Below, piece after piece: positions 8,683-17,202 of a stretch of 33,812 nucleotides of DNA. The notes under the pieces are model-generated. The model did no database searches. It saw only the letters and a list, made by a program, of their open reading frames with translations, and had not been told where the DNA came from. The position numbers and the translations under genes were made by a program. The stretch lies in the NCBI GenBank assembly GCA_047517485.1, contig JAKZSU010000207.1, positions 1 to 33,812 of the forward strand, in the 5' to 3' direction. Positions within the stretch are counted from its first letter, which is position 1. Each line of letters opens with the position of its first letter. Source of the DNA: JAKZSU01 sp047517485 (GTDB lineage: Bacteria; Pseudomonadota; Alphaproteobacteria; UBA7887).

Positions 8683-9966
8683 ATGACCGCCATTGTTGAT
8701 ATTCGCGGCCGGGAAATCCTCGATAGCCGGGGCAACCCGACGCTCGAAGTCGATGTCGAACTCGAGAGCGGCATCAGCGGGCGCGCCGCGGTCCCCTCGG
8801 GCGCCTCGACCGGCAAGCACGAAGCGGTCGAGCTGCGCGACGGCGACGCCGATCGCTATTTCGGCAAGGGCGTGCGCCAGGCTCTGGACGCGGTCGAGGG
8901 CGAGCTGTTCGACGCCTTGTCCGGGCGCGATGCGGAGGACCAAGTCGCGATCGACCGGCTGATGATCGATATCGATGGCACCGAGAACAAGTCCCGGCTC
9001 GGCGCCAACGCAATTCTCGGCATCAGCCTGGCCGTCGCCAAGGCCGCCGCCGCGCAAGCAAGAATGCCGCTTTTTACATATGTGGGAGGAAGTTACGCGC
9101 ATCTTTTGCCGACTCCGATGATGAACATCATCAATGGCGGCGCGCACGCCGACAATTCGCTCGATTTGCAAGAATTCATGGTGGTGCCGATCGGCGCGCC
9201 GACCCTGGCCGAGGCGGTACGCTGGGGCGCCGAGGTCTTTCACACGCTCAGATCCTTGCTTGCCGAGGCCGGCCATATGACCGCGGTCGGCGACGAAGGC
9301 GGATTCGCGCCCAACCTCGCGAGTAACGCCGAAGCGCTCGATTTCATTGTGCGGGCGATCGAGAAGGCGGGCTACCGACCCGGCGAGGAGATTTCGCTGG
9401 CGCTCGATTCGGCGGCATCGGAGTTTTGTGACGACGGGGTCTACACTCTCGCGGGCGAAGGCCGGACCCTCGGCGCCGGCGAAATGGCGGACCTTTATGC
9501 CGACCTGGTGGCGCGCTATCCCATCGTGTCGATCGAGGACGCGCTCGATGAAGACGATTGGGACGGCTGGGTCTCGTTGACCCAGGCGATCGGCGATCGA
9601 ACCCAGTTGGTCGGCGACGATCTGTTCGTCACCAACCCGGCCCGGCTCGGCGATGGAATCGTCCGCGGCGCGGCCAACGCGATCCTAATAAAAGTCAATC
9701 AAATCGGCACCTTGACCGAAGCTCTCGAAGCCGTCGAGACGGCGCACAAGGCAGGCTACCGGGCGGTCATGTCGCACCGTTCGGGCGAGACCGAGGACAC
9801 CACGATCGCCGATCTCGCGGTGGCCACCAATTGCGGCCAGATCAAGACCGGATCGCTATCGCGCTCCGAACGGCTGGCCAAATACAACCAACTCATTCGT
9901 ATCGAGGAAGCGCTGGGACCGGCCGCGCGGTACGCCGGCGACGTCTTCGCTGGCGGCTCCCGTTGA
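8683..9966 (+). CDS. eno: Enolase (phosphopyruvate hydratase)
   Basis: This 427-aa glycolytic enzyme converts 2-phosphoglycerate to phosphoenolpyruvate. The ATG at 8683 gives the canonical start MTAIVDIRGREILDSRGNPT; the frame is open from 8614 but that extension overlaps kdsA. Visible active-site and metal-binding regions are GAST near residue 40, GDEGGFAPNL, ALDSAASEF, SIEDALDEDDW, ILIKVNQIGT and MSHRSGETEDTTIADLAVA. Length is normal. It probably shares a transcript with pyrG-kdsA upstream and ftsB 31 bp downstream. Confidence 0.97.
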   Translation: MTAIVDIRGREILDSRGNPTLEVDVELESGISGRAAVPSGASTGKHEAVELRDGDADRYFGKGVRQALDAVEGELFDALSGRDAEDQVAIDRLMIDIDGTENKSRLGANAILGISLAVAKAAAAQARMPLFTYVGGSYAHLLPTPMMNIINGGAHADNSLDLQEFMVVPIGAPTLAEAVRWGAEVFHTLRSLLAEAGHMTAVGDEGGFAPNLASNAEALDFIVRAIEKAGYRPGEEISLALDSAASEFCDDGVYTLAGEGRTLGAGEMADLYADLVARYPIVSIEDALDEDDWDGWVSLTQAIGDRTQLVGDDLFVTNPARLGDGIVRGAANAILIKVNQIGTLTEALEAVETAHKAGYRAVMSHRSGETEDTTIADLAVATNCGQIKTGSLSRSERLAKYNQLIRIEEALGPAARYAGDVFAGGSR

Positions 9967-9997
9967 CGCGGCGGCGGCGGCGTGATTCACTGATTTC

Positions 9998-10321
9998 ATG
10001 GCGAAGCGGGGTGAGTTCCGGAAACGGGCGCGGGCGGCGGCGATGCCGGCTCTCTGCGTCGGGTTTGCGCTTTACCTCGCCTATCACACGGTCGAGGGCG
10101 ATCGCGGCCTGGTCGCCTGGATGCGTCTCGACGATCAGGTGAAGACGCTCGCGCACGAAGTCGCGGCGGCGCGCCAGGAACGCCTCCGGGTCGAACACCG
10201 TGTCACCATGTTGCGACCCGACAGCATCGATCCGGATCTTCTCGAAGAACGCGCTCGCGCGGTGCTCAACCTGGGATATGCCGACGATCGCATTATCTTA
10301 AGACCGGGCAAAAGTAATTAA
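9998..10321 (+). CDS. ftsB: Septum formation initiator family protein (FtsB/DivIC-like)
   Basis: This 107-aa bitopic membrane protein has a short basic cytoplasmic N-terminus, one transmembrane segment (about residues 10-28, MPALCVGFALYLAYHTV), then a periplasmic coiled coil (about 40-75) and the ERARAVLNLGYADDRIIL tail typical of the DivIC/FtsB family. FtsB bridges FtsL and FtsQ in the divisome. The eno-ftsB-pdhA neighbourhood is the usual alphaproteobacterial location, which supports the call more than the weakly conserved sequence does. Confidence 0.85.
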   Translation: MAKRGEFRKRARAAAMPALCVGFALYLAYHTVEGDRGLVAWMRLDDQVKTLAHEVAAARQERLRVEHRVTMLRPDSIDPDLLEERARAVLNLGYADDRIILRPGKSN

Positions 10322-10343
10322 CACGGTCTGAAGTTGGTTCGAA

Positions 10344-10363
10344 ATGCCGCCTGCTTGCGGCAT
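10344..10363. other. Short perfect hairpin after ftsB
   Basis: ATGCCGC (10344-10350) and GCGGCAT (10357-10363) form a perfect 7-bp stem around CTGCTT, with TCG/CGA able to pair outside a small bulge. No T-run follows, so it is not a convincing intrinsic terminator. It may separate ftsB from pdhA transcription or stabilise the ftsB 3' end. Confidence 0.35.
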
Positions 10364-10386
10364 CGAAAGTGAAATATTATGGTTCC

Positions 10387-10406
10387 GGTGCCGCCATATT
10401 GGCACC
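10387..10406. promoter_or_regulatory. 20-bp dyad upstream of pdhA (possible operator)
   Basis: GGTGCC (10387-10392) and GGCACC (10401-10406) are complementary, with GCCATATT between them. The centre also contains GCCA-TAT-TGGC, a second symmetry in the same place. It ends 30 bp before the pdhA ATG, a position suited to control of the pyruvate dehydrogenase genes. No regulator can be named. Confidence 0.3.
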
Positions 10407-10436
10407 TTCCCGACATGGCTAGCGAGCAAGAACCGC

Positions 10437-11462
10437 ATGGCTACGACCAAACGGAAACCGAAGTTGGCAGAAGCACCGGCGGAACCTGTTGTATCGGCCG
10501 ATGATCTGCTGAATTTTTATCGCGAGATGCTCCTGGTACGGCGATTCGAGGAGAAAGCCGGCCAAATGTACGGCATGGGCCTGATCGGCGGGTTCTGTCA
10601 TCTCTATATCGGCCAGGAAGCGGTCGTCGTCGGTGTCGAGGACACGATCACCGCGGAAGACCCGGTGATCACCAGTTACCGCTGCCACGCCCACGCCATC
10701 GCGCGCGGCCTGGATCCGCGTTCGGTATTCGCCGAACTCACCGGGCGCGGTGCCGGTATTTCCAAGGGCAAGGGCGGCTCGATGCACATGTTTTCGCCCG
10801 AAGACGGGTTTTGGGGCGGTCACGGGATCGTCGGCGCCCAGGTGCCGTTGGGCACGGGGATGGCGTTCGCGCTGAAATATCGCGAATCCGACCGTGTCTG
10901 CATGACCTATTTCGGCGACGGGGCGTCCAACCAGGGCCAAGTCTACGAGGCCTTCAACATGGCCGCGTTGTGGGATCTCCCGGTGGTCTATGTGATCGAG
11001 AACAATCAGTACGCCATGGGCACCGCTGTCAAGCGCTCGACGGCGGAGGTCGAGTTGTTCAAGCAAGGCGAAGGCTTCGGCATTCCGGGTATTCAATGCG
11101 ACGGCATGGACGTGATCGCGGTGCGTGACGCGACCCGCGAGGCGGTGTCGTACGTGCGCGCCGGCAATGGGCCGATGCTGATCGAAATGAAGACCTATCG
11201 CTATCGCGGGCATTCGATGTCGGATCCGGCGAAGTATCGCACCAAGGAAGAGGTCCAGGAGGTCCGCAAGACCCAGGACCCGATCGATCAGTTGAAGACA
11301 CGGATCGTCGACGGCGGGCATGCCGAGGAAGCCACGCTGAAAGAGATCGATCGCGAAATCAAGGCGACCGTCAACGAGGCCGCGGAATTCGCCCAAAACG
11401 CGCCGGAACCGGACGTGAGCGAGCTCTTTACCGATATTCTCGCCGACCACGGGAGGGGTTGA
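10437..11462 (+). CDS. pdhA: Pyruvate dehydrogenase E1 component, alpha subunit
   Basis: This 341-aa subunit, with PdhB, performs the thiamine diphosphate-dependent decarboxylation of pyruvate in the pyruvate dehydrogenase complex. The thiamine diphosphate-binding motif starts at GDGASNQGQVYEAF and ends at VIENNQYAMGT. ISKGKGGSMHMF, GGHGIVGAQVPLGTG and YRYRGHSMSDPAKYR are typical of the alpha subunit. The frame is open from 10344, but the first 31 residues look unlike any E1 start and overlap the hairpin; the ATG at 10437 gives the expected MATTKRKPK start. pdhB follows after 3 bp. Confidence 0.95.
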   Translation: MATTKRKPKLAEAPAEPVVSADDLLNFYREMLLVRRFEEKAGQMYGMGLIGGFCHLYIGQEAVVVGVEDTITAEDPVITSYRCHAHAIARGLDPRSVFAELTGRGAGISKGKGGSMHMFSPEDGFWGGHGIVGAQVPLGTGMAFALKYRESDRVCMTYFGDGASNQGQVYEAFNMAALWDLPVVYVIENNQYAMGTAVKRSTAEVELFKQGEGFGIPGIQCDGMDVIAVRDATREAVSYVRAGNGPMLIEMKTYRYRGHSMSDPAKYRTKEEVQEVRKTQDPIDQLKTRIVDGGHAEEATLKEIDREIKATVNEAAEFAQNAPEPDVSELFTDILADHGRG

Positions 11463-11465
11463 GCC

Positions 11466-12446
11466 ATGGCGTCGTTAACCGTCCGCGAAGCCCTGCGCGA
11501 TGCCATGGCCGAGGAAATGCGTCGCGACGACTCGGTCTATCTGATGGGCGAGGAAGTCGCGGAATACGAGGGCGCGTATAAGGTAAGCCAGGGCCTGCTC
11601 GACGAGTTCGGCGCCCGACGCGTCGTCGATACGCCAATCACCGAAGCCGGGTTTGCCGGGGTCGGCGTCGGCGCGGCGTTCATGGGGCTACGCCCGGTGG
11701 TCGAGTTCATGACCTTCAATTTCGCCATGCAGGGGATCGATCAAATTATCAATTCCGCCGCCAAGACGCGCTACATGTCGGGCGGCACCATCGAATGTTC
11801 GATCGTCTTTCGCGGCCCCAATGGCGCCGCGTCCCGGGTCGGTGCGCAGCATTCGCAGGACTATTCCTCGTGGTTCGCCCATGTGCCCGGTTTGATCGTC
11901 CTCGCGCCCTATTCGGCGGCGGATGCGAAAGGCCTGCTCAAGGCGGCGATCCGCGATCCCAATCCGGTGATCTTCCTGGAAAACGAAATCCTCTATGGCC
12001 GCAGTTTCGAAGTCCCCGACGGCGACGACCATGTGGTCGAAATCGGCAAGGCCAATTGTGTGCTGGAAGGCGATGACGTCACCATCGCGTCGTTCTCGCG
12101 CGGGGTCGATTATGCCCTCGAGGCGGCGGAAAAACTCGCCGACGACGGCATAGCCTGCGAGGTGATCGATTTGCGGACTTTACGCCCGCTCGATATCGAC
12201 ACCATTGTCGCCTCGGTGGGTAAAACCAATCGATTGGTCACCGTCGAGGAAGGGTGGGCGACCGCCGGAATCGGTGCCGAGATCGCGGCGCAGGTGATGG
12301 ATCGAGCCTTCGACCAACTCGACGCGCCGGTCAAACGGGTATCGGGAGCCGACGTGCCAATGCCGTATGCGGCCAATCTCGAGGCGCTGACCTTGCCACG
12401 CATCGAGCAGATCGTCGACGCGGTGAAGGCGGTGGCCTACAGCTGA
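11466..12446 (+). CDS. pdhB: Pyruvate dehydrogenase E1 component, beta subunit
   Basis: This 326-aa partner of PdhA forms the E1 heterotetramer. The protein begins directly with the transketolase-like domain (LTVREALRDAMAEEM), and contains LMGEEVAEYEGAYKVSQGL, DTPITEAGFAGVGVGAA, GPNGAASRVGAQHSQ and, in the C-terminal domain, VTVEEGWATAGIGAEIAA. Many alphaproteobacterial PdhB proteins carry an extra N-terminal lipoyl domain; this one has none, so the complex's lipoyl groups would come only from PdhC. It is followed by a 165-bp gap before pdhC, the longest gap within the pdh block. Confidence 0.95.
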   Translation: MASLTVREALRDAMAEEMRRDDSVYLMGEEVAEYEGAYKVSQGLLDEFGARRVVDTPITEAGFAGVGVGAAFMGLRPVVEFMTFNFAMQGIDQIINSAAKTRYMSGGTIECSIVFRGPNGAASRVGAQHSQDYSSWFAHVPGLIVLAPYSAADAKGLLKAAIRDPNPVIFLENEILYGRSFEVPDGDDHVVEIGKANCVLEGDDVTIASFSRGVDYALEAAEKLADDGIACEVIDLRTLRPLDIDTIVASVGKTNRLVTVEEGWATAGIGAEIAAQVMDRAFDQLDAPVKRVSGADVPMPYAANLEALTLPRIEQIVDAVKAVAYS

Positions 12447-12540
12447 TTGAATTGGCTTCAAAGCCGCCAATGATTGGATGAGAATTGCGCCATAGAGGCG
12501 TGTGGGGCAACGAATACGCAACGCCGGTTGATCGTACCGA

Positions 12541-12574
12541 TGGTATAGTCTGGGCGGATCGACTGATCGATCCG
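12541..12574 (+). promoter_or_regulatory. Extended -10 promoter candidate with an adjacent operator-like palindrome before pdhC
   Basis: TGGTATAGT (12541-12549) fits the extended -10 form TGnTATAAT with one mismatch; no good -35 lies 16-18 bp upstream. A perfect 8-bp inverted repeat, CGGATCGA (12555-12562) and TCGATCCG (12567-12574), begins 5 bp later, where it would overlap the transcription start. The arrangement suggests a separately regulated promoter for pdhC-lpdA-lipA. This is inference from motif and spacing only. Confidence 0.3.
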
Positions 12575-12611
12575 AACGGGATCAATCCGCAAAATCGACG
12601 GGGAAAGCTTC

Positions 12612-13892
12612 ATGCCCATACAAGTGCTGATGCCGGCTTTGTCACCGACAATGACCGAGGGCACGTTGGCCAAATGGCTCAAGGCCGAGGGCGATACGGT
12701 CGAGTCCGGCGATATCATTGCCGAGGTCGAGACCGACAAGGCGACGATGGAAATCGAAGCCATCGACGACGGCGTGGTCGGCAAACTTCTGATTGCCGAG
12801 GGCACCGAGGCGATCCCGATCAACACGCCGATCGCGGTTATCCTCGAAGAGGGCGAGGACGCCTCGGCGGTGGAAGCGATGGCGAGCTCGTCCAATGGCG
12901 CCCAAGCGAGCGAGCCGGCCGCGGACCCAGAACCGGCGGCCGTGGAGAATAAGCTGGCGGCGCCCGCCGCGGCGGCGGTCCCCTCGGCCGCCGCGCGCAA
13001 TAATGGCGAGCGTATATTCGCCAGTCCCCTGGCGCGGCGCATGGCCGAGCAAGCCGGGATCGATCTCGCCACGCTGTCGGGCAGCGGCCCGCGTGGGCGT
13101 ATCGTAAAACGCGATATCGAGGCCGCGGTCGCGGGTGGCGTATCCGCGCCGCCGGCCGCGCCCAGCGCGCCGGTTTCCGCGCCGGCGCCGGTCAGCCTGC
13201 CGGCCGACGCCACGGTCACCGAAGTGCCGAACTCGAACATGCGCAAGGTGATCGCCAAGCGCCTCAGCGAGTCGAAGCAGACGGTGCCGCATTTTTACCT
13301 GTCGATCGACTGCGAGATCGACCGGCTGCTAGAGATGCGCAAGGATCTCAACGGGCGCAGCGATGCCTATAAGATCTCGGTCAACGACTTTGTCATCCGC
13401 GCGGTCGCGTTGGCGCTACGCAAGGTCCCGGCCGCCAACGCGGTTTGGACCGACGCGGCGACGCTACTGTACAATACAGTCGATGTCTCGGTCGCGGTGG
13501 CGGTCGATGGCGGATTGATCACCCCGGTGGTGCGCAATGCCGACACCAAGGGGCTCGCCGCGATCTCCGCCGAGATGAAGGATTTCGCCGAGCGCGCCCG
13601 CGAGGGCAAGCTGATGCCCGAGGAATATCAGGGCGGTGGATTTTCGATCTCCAATCTCGGCATGTTCGGTATCCGCGAATTCTCGGCGATCATCAATCCG
13701 CCGCAATCGGGCATTCTCGCGATCGGCGCCGGCGAACAACGACCGGTGGTCAAGGACGGCGCGCTTGCCGTCGCCACGGTCATGTCGTGCTCCTTGTCGG
13801 GCGACCATCGGGTGATCGATGGCGCGGTCGGGGCTGAGTTCCTGGCGGCTTACAAGGCGTTGATCGAAGATCCGCTGACGATGATTTTGTAA
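12612..13892 (+). CDS. pdhC: Pyruvate dehydrogenase E2 component (dihydrolipoamide acetyltransferase)
   Basis: This 426-aa core subunit transfers the acetyl group from lipoyl to CoA. One N-terminal lipoyl domain (residues 1-78) carries the lipoylated Lys43 in ETDKATMEIEA. An Ala/Pro/Glu-rich linker leads to the peripheral subunit-binding domain (about 132-170, ASPLARRMAEQAGIDLATLS, then GSGPRGRIVKRDIEAA). A second Ala/Pro linker leads to the catalytic domain (about 200-426), which contains the active-site motif DHRVIDGAVGAEFL. A single lipoyl domain is usual for alphaproteobacterial E2. The lpdA ATG overlaps the stop codon by one base, so E2 and E3 are translationally coupled. Confidence 0.95.
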   Translation: MPIQVLMPALSPTMTEGTLAKWLKAEGDTVESGDIIAEVETDKATMEIEAIDDGVVGKLLIAEGTEAIPINTPIAVILEEGEDASAVEAMASSSNGAQASEPAADPEPAAVENKLAAPAAAAVPSAAARNNGERIFASPLARRMAEQAGIDLATLSGSGPRGRIVKRDIEAAVAGGVSAPPAAPSAPVSAPAPVSLPADATVTEVPNSNMRKVIAKRLSESKQTVPHFYLSIDCEIDRLLEMRKDLNGRSDAYKISVNDFVIRAVALALRKVPAANAVWTDAATLLYNTVDVSVAVAVDGGLITPVVRNADTKGLAAISAEMKDFAERAREGKLMPEEYQGGGFSISNLGMFGIREFSAIINPPQSGILAIGAGEQRPVVKDGALAVATVMSCSLSGDHRVIDGAVGAEFLAAYKALIEDPLTMIL

Positions 13893-15295
13893 TGGCCGAG
13901 ACAAAATTCGACCTCGTTATTGTCGGCAGCGGACCCGGCGGTTATGTCGCCGCCATCCGCGCGGCGCAACTCGGCCTCAAGACGGCGGTCGTCGAGCGCG
14001 AGCATCTCGGCGGGATTTGCCTCAATTGGGGCTGCATTCCGACCAAGGCCTTGCTGCGTGCGTCCGAGATCAATCACCTGTTGGGCGACCTCGATCAGTA
14101 CGGATTCTCGGTAAAAGACGCCAGCTACGATTTCGAGAAAGTCGTCGCGCGGTCGCGCGGGATCGCGGACCAACTGTCCAAGGGTGTCCAGTTTCTGCTC
14201 AAGAAGAACAAGGTCGCGGTTATCGACGGCGGCGGTAAATTAGCCGGGCAAGGAAAAGTCGGCGTCGAGAAGGACGGCAAGCCGGTGGCGACCCTCGAGG
14301 CCAAGCACATCATCCTGGCGACCGGGGCGCGGGCGCGAACCCTTCCGGGGTTGGAGCCGGACGGGAAATTGGTGTGGACCTACAAGGAAGCGATGGTGCC
14401 GGCGGCGATGCCGAAATCGGTACTCGTGGTGGGCTCCGGCGCGATCGGCATCGAATTCGCCAGCTTCTATTGCAACATGGGCGCCGAGGTGACCGTGGTC
14501 GAAGTCGTCGATCGCGTGCTGCCCGTCGAGGACGCGGAAATTTCGGATTTCGCCGAGAAGGCCTTCGCCAAGCAGGGCATGACGATCCGCACCAAGACGA
14601 CGGTCAAGGCGCTCGACAAGAAGCGCGGCAGCGTTACCGCGACACTCGAGGGCGCCGGTGGCAAGAGCGAAAAAGTTACCGTGGAACGAGTCATTCTGGC
14701 GGTGGGCATCACCGGCAACGTCGAGGATATCGGTCTCGAGAAAACCAAGGTGAAAGTCGATCGCGGCCATGTCGTGGTCGACGAATGGCTACGTACCGGC
14801 GAGCCCGGGGTCTATGCCATCGGCGATCTTGTCGGCCCGCCCTGGTTGGCCCACAAGGCAAGCCACGAGGGCGTGCTTTGTGTCGAAAAAATCGCCGGAG
14901 TCGACGGCCTGCACCCGCTCGACGTGACCAAGATCCCCGGCTGTACCTATTGCCGGCCGCAAGTGGCGAGCGTCGGCCAAACCGAGCAGGCGGCGAAGGA
15001 TGCCGGCTTTGACGTCAAGGTCGGGCGGTTTCCGTTCATCGGCAACGGCAAGGCGATCGCGCTCGGCGAGCCCGAGGGCATGGTCAAGACGGTGTTCGAC
15101 GCCAAGACCGGAGAGCTGCTCGGCGCGCATATGATCGGCACCGAAGCGACCGAACTGATCCAGGGCTATGCGGTGGCGCGCGCGATGGAAGGAACCGAGC
15201 TCGATTTGATGCATACGGTCTTCCCGCATCCAACCCTGTCGGAAATGATGCACGAGTCGGTGCTTGACGCGTACGGGCGGGTCATCCACATCTAG
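13892..15295 (+). CDS. lpdA: Dihydrolipoyl dehydrogenase (E3)
   Basis: This 467-aa flavoprotein reoxidises dihydrolipoamide with NAD+. FAD binding is shown by VGSGPGGYVAAIRAAQLG at the N-terminus, and the redox-active disulphide is Cys43/Cys48 in GGICLNWGCIPTKALL. The NAD domain is VVGSGAIGIEFASFYCNMG. The C-terminal dimer interface provides the catalytic His/Glu in FPHPTLSEMMHE. It starts in a TAATG overlap with pdhC, so this copy is probably dedicated to the pyruvate complex; a second E3 for 2-oxoglutarate dehydrogenase could exist elsewhere. Confidence 0.96.
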   Translation: MAETKFDLVIVGSGPGGYVAAIRAAQLGLKTAVVEREHLGGICLNWGCIPTKALLRASEINHLLGDLDQYGFSVKDASYDFEKVVARSRGIADQLSKGVQFLLKKNKVAVIDGGGKLAGQGKVGVEKDGKPVATLEAKHIILATGARARTLPGLEPDGKLVWTYKEAMVPAAMPKSVLVVGSGAIGIEFASFYCNMGAEVTVVEVVDRVLPVEDAEISDFAEKAFAKQGMTIRTKTTVKALDKKRGSVTATLEGAGGKSEKVTVERVILAVGITGNVEDIGLEKTKVKVDRGHVVVDEWLRTGEPGVYAIGDLVGPPWLAHKASHEGVLCVEKIAGVDGLHPLDVTKIPGCTYCRPQVASVGQTEQAAKDAGFDVKVGRFPFIGNGKAIALGEPEGMVKTVFDAKTGELLGAHMIGTEATELIQGYAVARAMEGTELDLMHTVFPHPTLSEMMHESVLDAYGRVIHI

Positions 15296-15299
15296 TGTT

Positions 15300-16229
15300 A
15301 TGAATGCACAGGTAAAAACCGCGGCGACACAACCGGTTCGGACTCGCAAGCCCGATTGGATTCGGGTCAAGGCCCCGACTTCGCCGGGGTACCACGACAC
15401 CCGCCGCCTGATGCGCGATTTACAACTCAACACGGTGTGCGAGGAAGCGGCGTGTCCCAACATCGGCGAATGTTGGTCGGTCGGCCACGCGACGGTCATG
15501 ATCCTCGGCAGCGTATGCACCCGCAAATGCGCGTTTTGCAACGTCGCGACCGGGCGGCCCGACCTGCTCGACCCCCACGAGCCGGATAATCTGGCCCGCG
15601 CGGTGGGTGAACTCGGCCTTCGCCACGTGGTGATAACCTCGGTCGACCGCGACGACTTAGCGGATGGCGGCGCGGGGCATTTCGTCGCCTGTATCGAACG
15701 TATCCGCGAGACCGCGCCGGCAACGACGATCGAGGTTTTGACCCCCGATTTTCAACGCAAGGAGGGGGCGGTCGAGGCGGTCGCCCGGGCGCGTCCCGAC
15801 GTCTACAATCACAATCTCGAAACCGTGCCGCGGCTCTACAAGACGGTGCGCAAGGCGGCGCGATACGAGCATTCGCTGTGGCTGCTCCAATACGCGAAAG
15901 ATATTGATCCGACAATTTTCACCAAATCGGGTTTGATGGTCGGTCTCGGCGAGACCGAAAGCGAGATCCTGCGGGTGATGGACGATATGCGCGCCCATGA
16001 CATCGATTTTCTCACCATCGGCCAATATCTCCAGCCGACCCCCGAGCATCACCCGATCCTCGACTTCATTACGCCGGCGGCGTTCAAGGCGTACGAGGAT
16101 GCCGCCTACGACAAAGGTTTTCTGATGGTTTCGGCGACGCCGCTGACCCGCTCCTCGTACCATGCGGACGCGGACTTCGTGAAACTGCGGGCGGCGAGAG
16201 AACGGGCGGTTCACGCCGCCGCGGGCTGA
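15300..16229 (+). CDS. lipA: Lipoyl synthase (radical SAM)
   Basis: This 309-aa enzyme inserts two sulphurs into octanoyl-protein to make lipoyl groups, such as the one on PdhC Lys43. The auxiliary iron-sulphur cluster ligands are Cys47, Cys52 and Cys58 (CEEAACPNIGEC). The radical SAM ligands are Cys73, Cys77 and Cys80 (CTRKCAFC). KSGLMVGLGET and TIGQYLQPTPEHHP are also characteristic. The ATG at 15300 is 4 bp after the lpdA stop; the frame is open from 15264 but that extension overlaps lpdA. Clustering with the pdh genes fits its substrate. Confidence 0.96.
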   Translation: MNAQVKTAATQPVRTRKPDWIRVKAPTSPGYHDTRRLMRDLQLNTVCEEAACPNIGECWSVGHATVMILGSVCTRKCAFCNVATGRPDLLDPHEPDNLARAVGELGLRHVVITSVDRDDLADGGAGHFVACIERIRETAPATTIEVLTPDFQRKEGAVEAVARARPDVYNHNLETVPRLYKTVRKAARYEHSLWLLQYAKDIDPTIFTKSGLMVGLGETESEILRVMDDMRAHDIDFLTIGQYLQPTPEHHPILDFITPAAFKAYEDAAYDKGFLMVSATPLTRSSYHADADFVKLRAARERAVHAAAG

Positions 16230-16234
16230 CGGCA

Positions 16235-16702
16235 ATGCCCGTTCACCAAGAAAAGCGCATTCTGCCCTATACCGCCGACCAGCTATTCGAGTTGGTGGCA
16301 AGCGTCGATCGCTATCCCGAATTTCTGCCCTGGTGCCTGGCCTCGCGAATTACCAAACGCGACGGCGATGTCTTCTGCGCTGAATTGGTCATCGGCCTTA
16401 AGATGGTTCGCGAGACATTCGGCAGTCGCGTGGAGGTCGAAAAACCCAACCGCATCATCGTCGAACCGACCAGCGGTCCATTTCGCCGGATGAGCAATCT
16501 TTGGCATTTCACCGACCTCCCCGACGGCGGCTGCGAAGTCGATTTCCGGGTTGATTTCGAATTCCGCTCACGGTTGCTCAACAAACTGATAGGCGGTCTC
16601 TATCACGAGGCGGTTCGCAAAATGGTGGGGTCTTTCGAATTGCGCGCACGCGCCCTTTATGGGCCCGGCATGGCGCTAACCGTTCGGCCGGAAGCACGCT
16701 AG
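16235..16702 (+). CDS. COQ10/RatA-like START domain protein
   Basis: This 155-aa member of the polyketide cyclase/START family matches the COQ10 group by the opening KRILPYTADQLFELVASVDRYPEFLPWC and the central FRRMSNLWHFTDLPDGGCEVDF. Mitochondrial Coq10 binds ubiquinone and supports its function. The bacterial relatives, including RatA, are often annotated as ribosome-association toxins, but in alphaproteobacteria next to lipA a quinone-related role is the better guess. It starts 5 bp after lipA. Its TAG stop overlaps that of the convergent cinA gene on a shared CTAG. Confidence 0.85.
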   Translation: MPVHQEKRILPYTADQLFELVASVDRYPEFLPWCLASRITKRDGDVFCAELVIGLKMVRETFGSRVEVEKPNRIIVEPTSGPFRRMSNLWHFTDLPDGGCEVDFRVDFEFRSRLLNKLIGGLYHEAVRKMVGSFELRARALYGPGMALTVRPEAR

Positions 16703-17202
16703 GATTCTGCCGCTTTTGCCAACAGTTTCAACGCGGATCGGACGGTCTCCAGTCTCACCTGAGCGCGGTCGCCGGTAAAAACCAAACTCGTCGCGCTGGT
16801 ATCGCGATCGCGCTTGGCGAGGCCAAAATGAACCAGGCCGACCGGCTTCTCGGCGCTACCGCCCGCCGGACCGGCAACCCCGGTGACCGCCACCGCCACA
16901 TCGGCGTTCGAGCGCGCCAGGGCGCCCTCGGCCATCGCGCGGGCCACCATTTCGCTGACCGCGCCGTGGTGCTCGATCAGGTCCGCCGCCACGCCCAATT
17001 GATCGCTCTTGGCCTGGTTCGAATAGGTCACCATGCCGCGATCGAAGACGTCCGAAGAGCCGGCGATTTCGGTCAAACATCCGGCGATCAGGCCGCCGGT
17101 GCACGATTCCGCGGTGGCGATATGCAGACCGCGAGCGCGGTAGAGATCGAGTACCGCGATCGCCTGTTGCGTGAGATCGGGCGGGAATAACGGCTCAGGC
17201 AA
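16699..17202 (-). CDS. pncC: CinA C-terminal domain protein (PncC-type nicotinamide-nucleotide amidase)
   Basis: This 167-aa stand-alone CinA_C domain has the signature ATAESCTGGLIAGCLTEIAGSS, then GMVTYSNQAKSDQLGV and AVAVTGVAGPAGGSAEKPVG. Family members deamidate nicotinamide mononucleotide to nicotinate mononucleotide in NAD recycling. The frame is open to 17610, but the upstream part is an out-of-frame reading of pgpA. I place the start at the TTG at 17202, which overlaps the pgpA stop by 8 nt and is preceded by GGGAG with suitable spacing. No ATG is available at a sensible position. It is the last gene of the ispDF-pgpA-cinA operon. Confidence 0.85.
   Translation of the reverse strand: MPEPLFPPDLTQQAIAVLDLYRARGLHIATAESCTGGLIAGCLTEIAGSSDVFDRGMVTYSNQAKSDQLGVAADLIEHHGAVSEMVARAMAEGALARSNADVAVAVTGVAGPAGGSAEKPVGLVHFGLAKRDRDTSATSLVFTGDRAQVRLETVRSALKLLAKAAES

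Noticed and set aside
10419..11450. 343-codon open frame antisense to pdhA
   Set aside because: pdhA is unambiguous on the plus strand. The antisense translation shows no domain and mirrors the pdhA codons.
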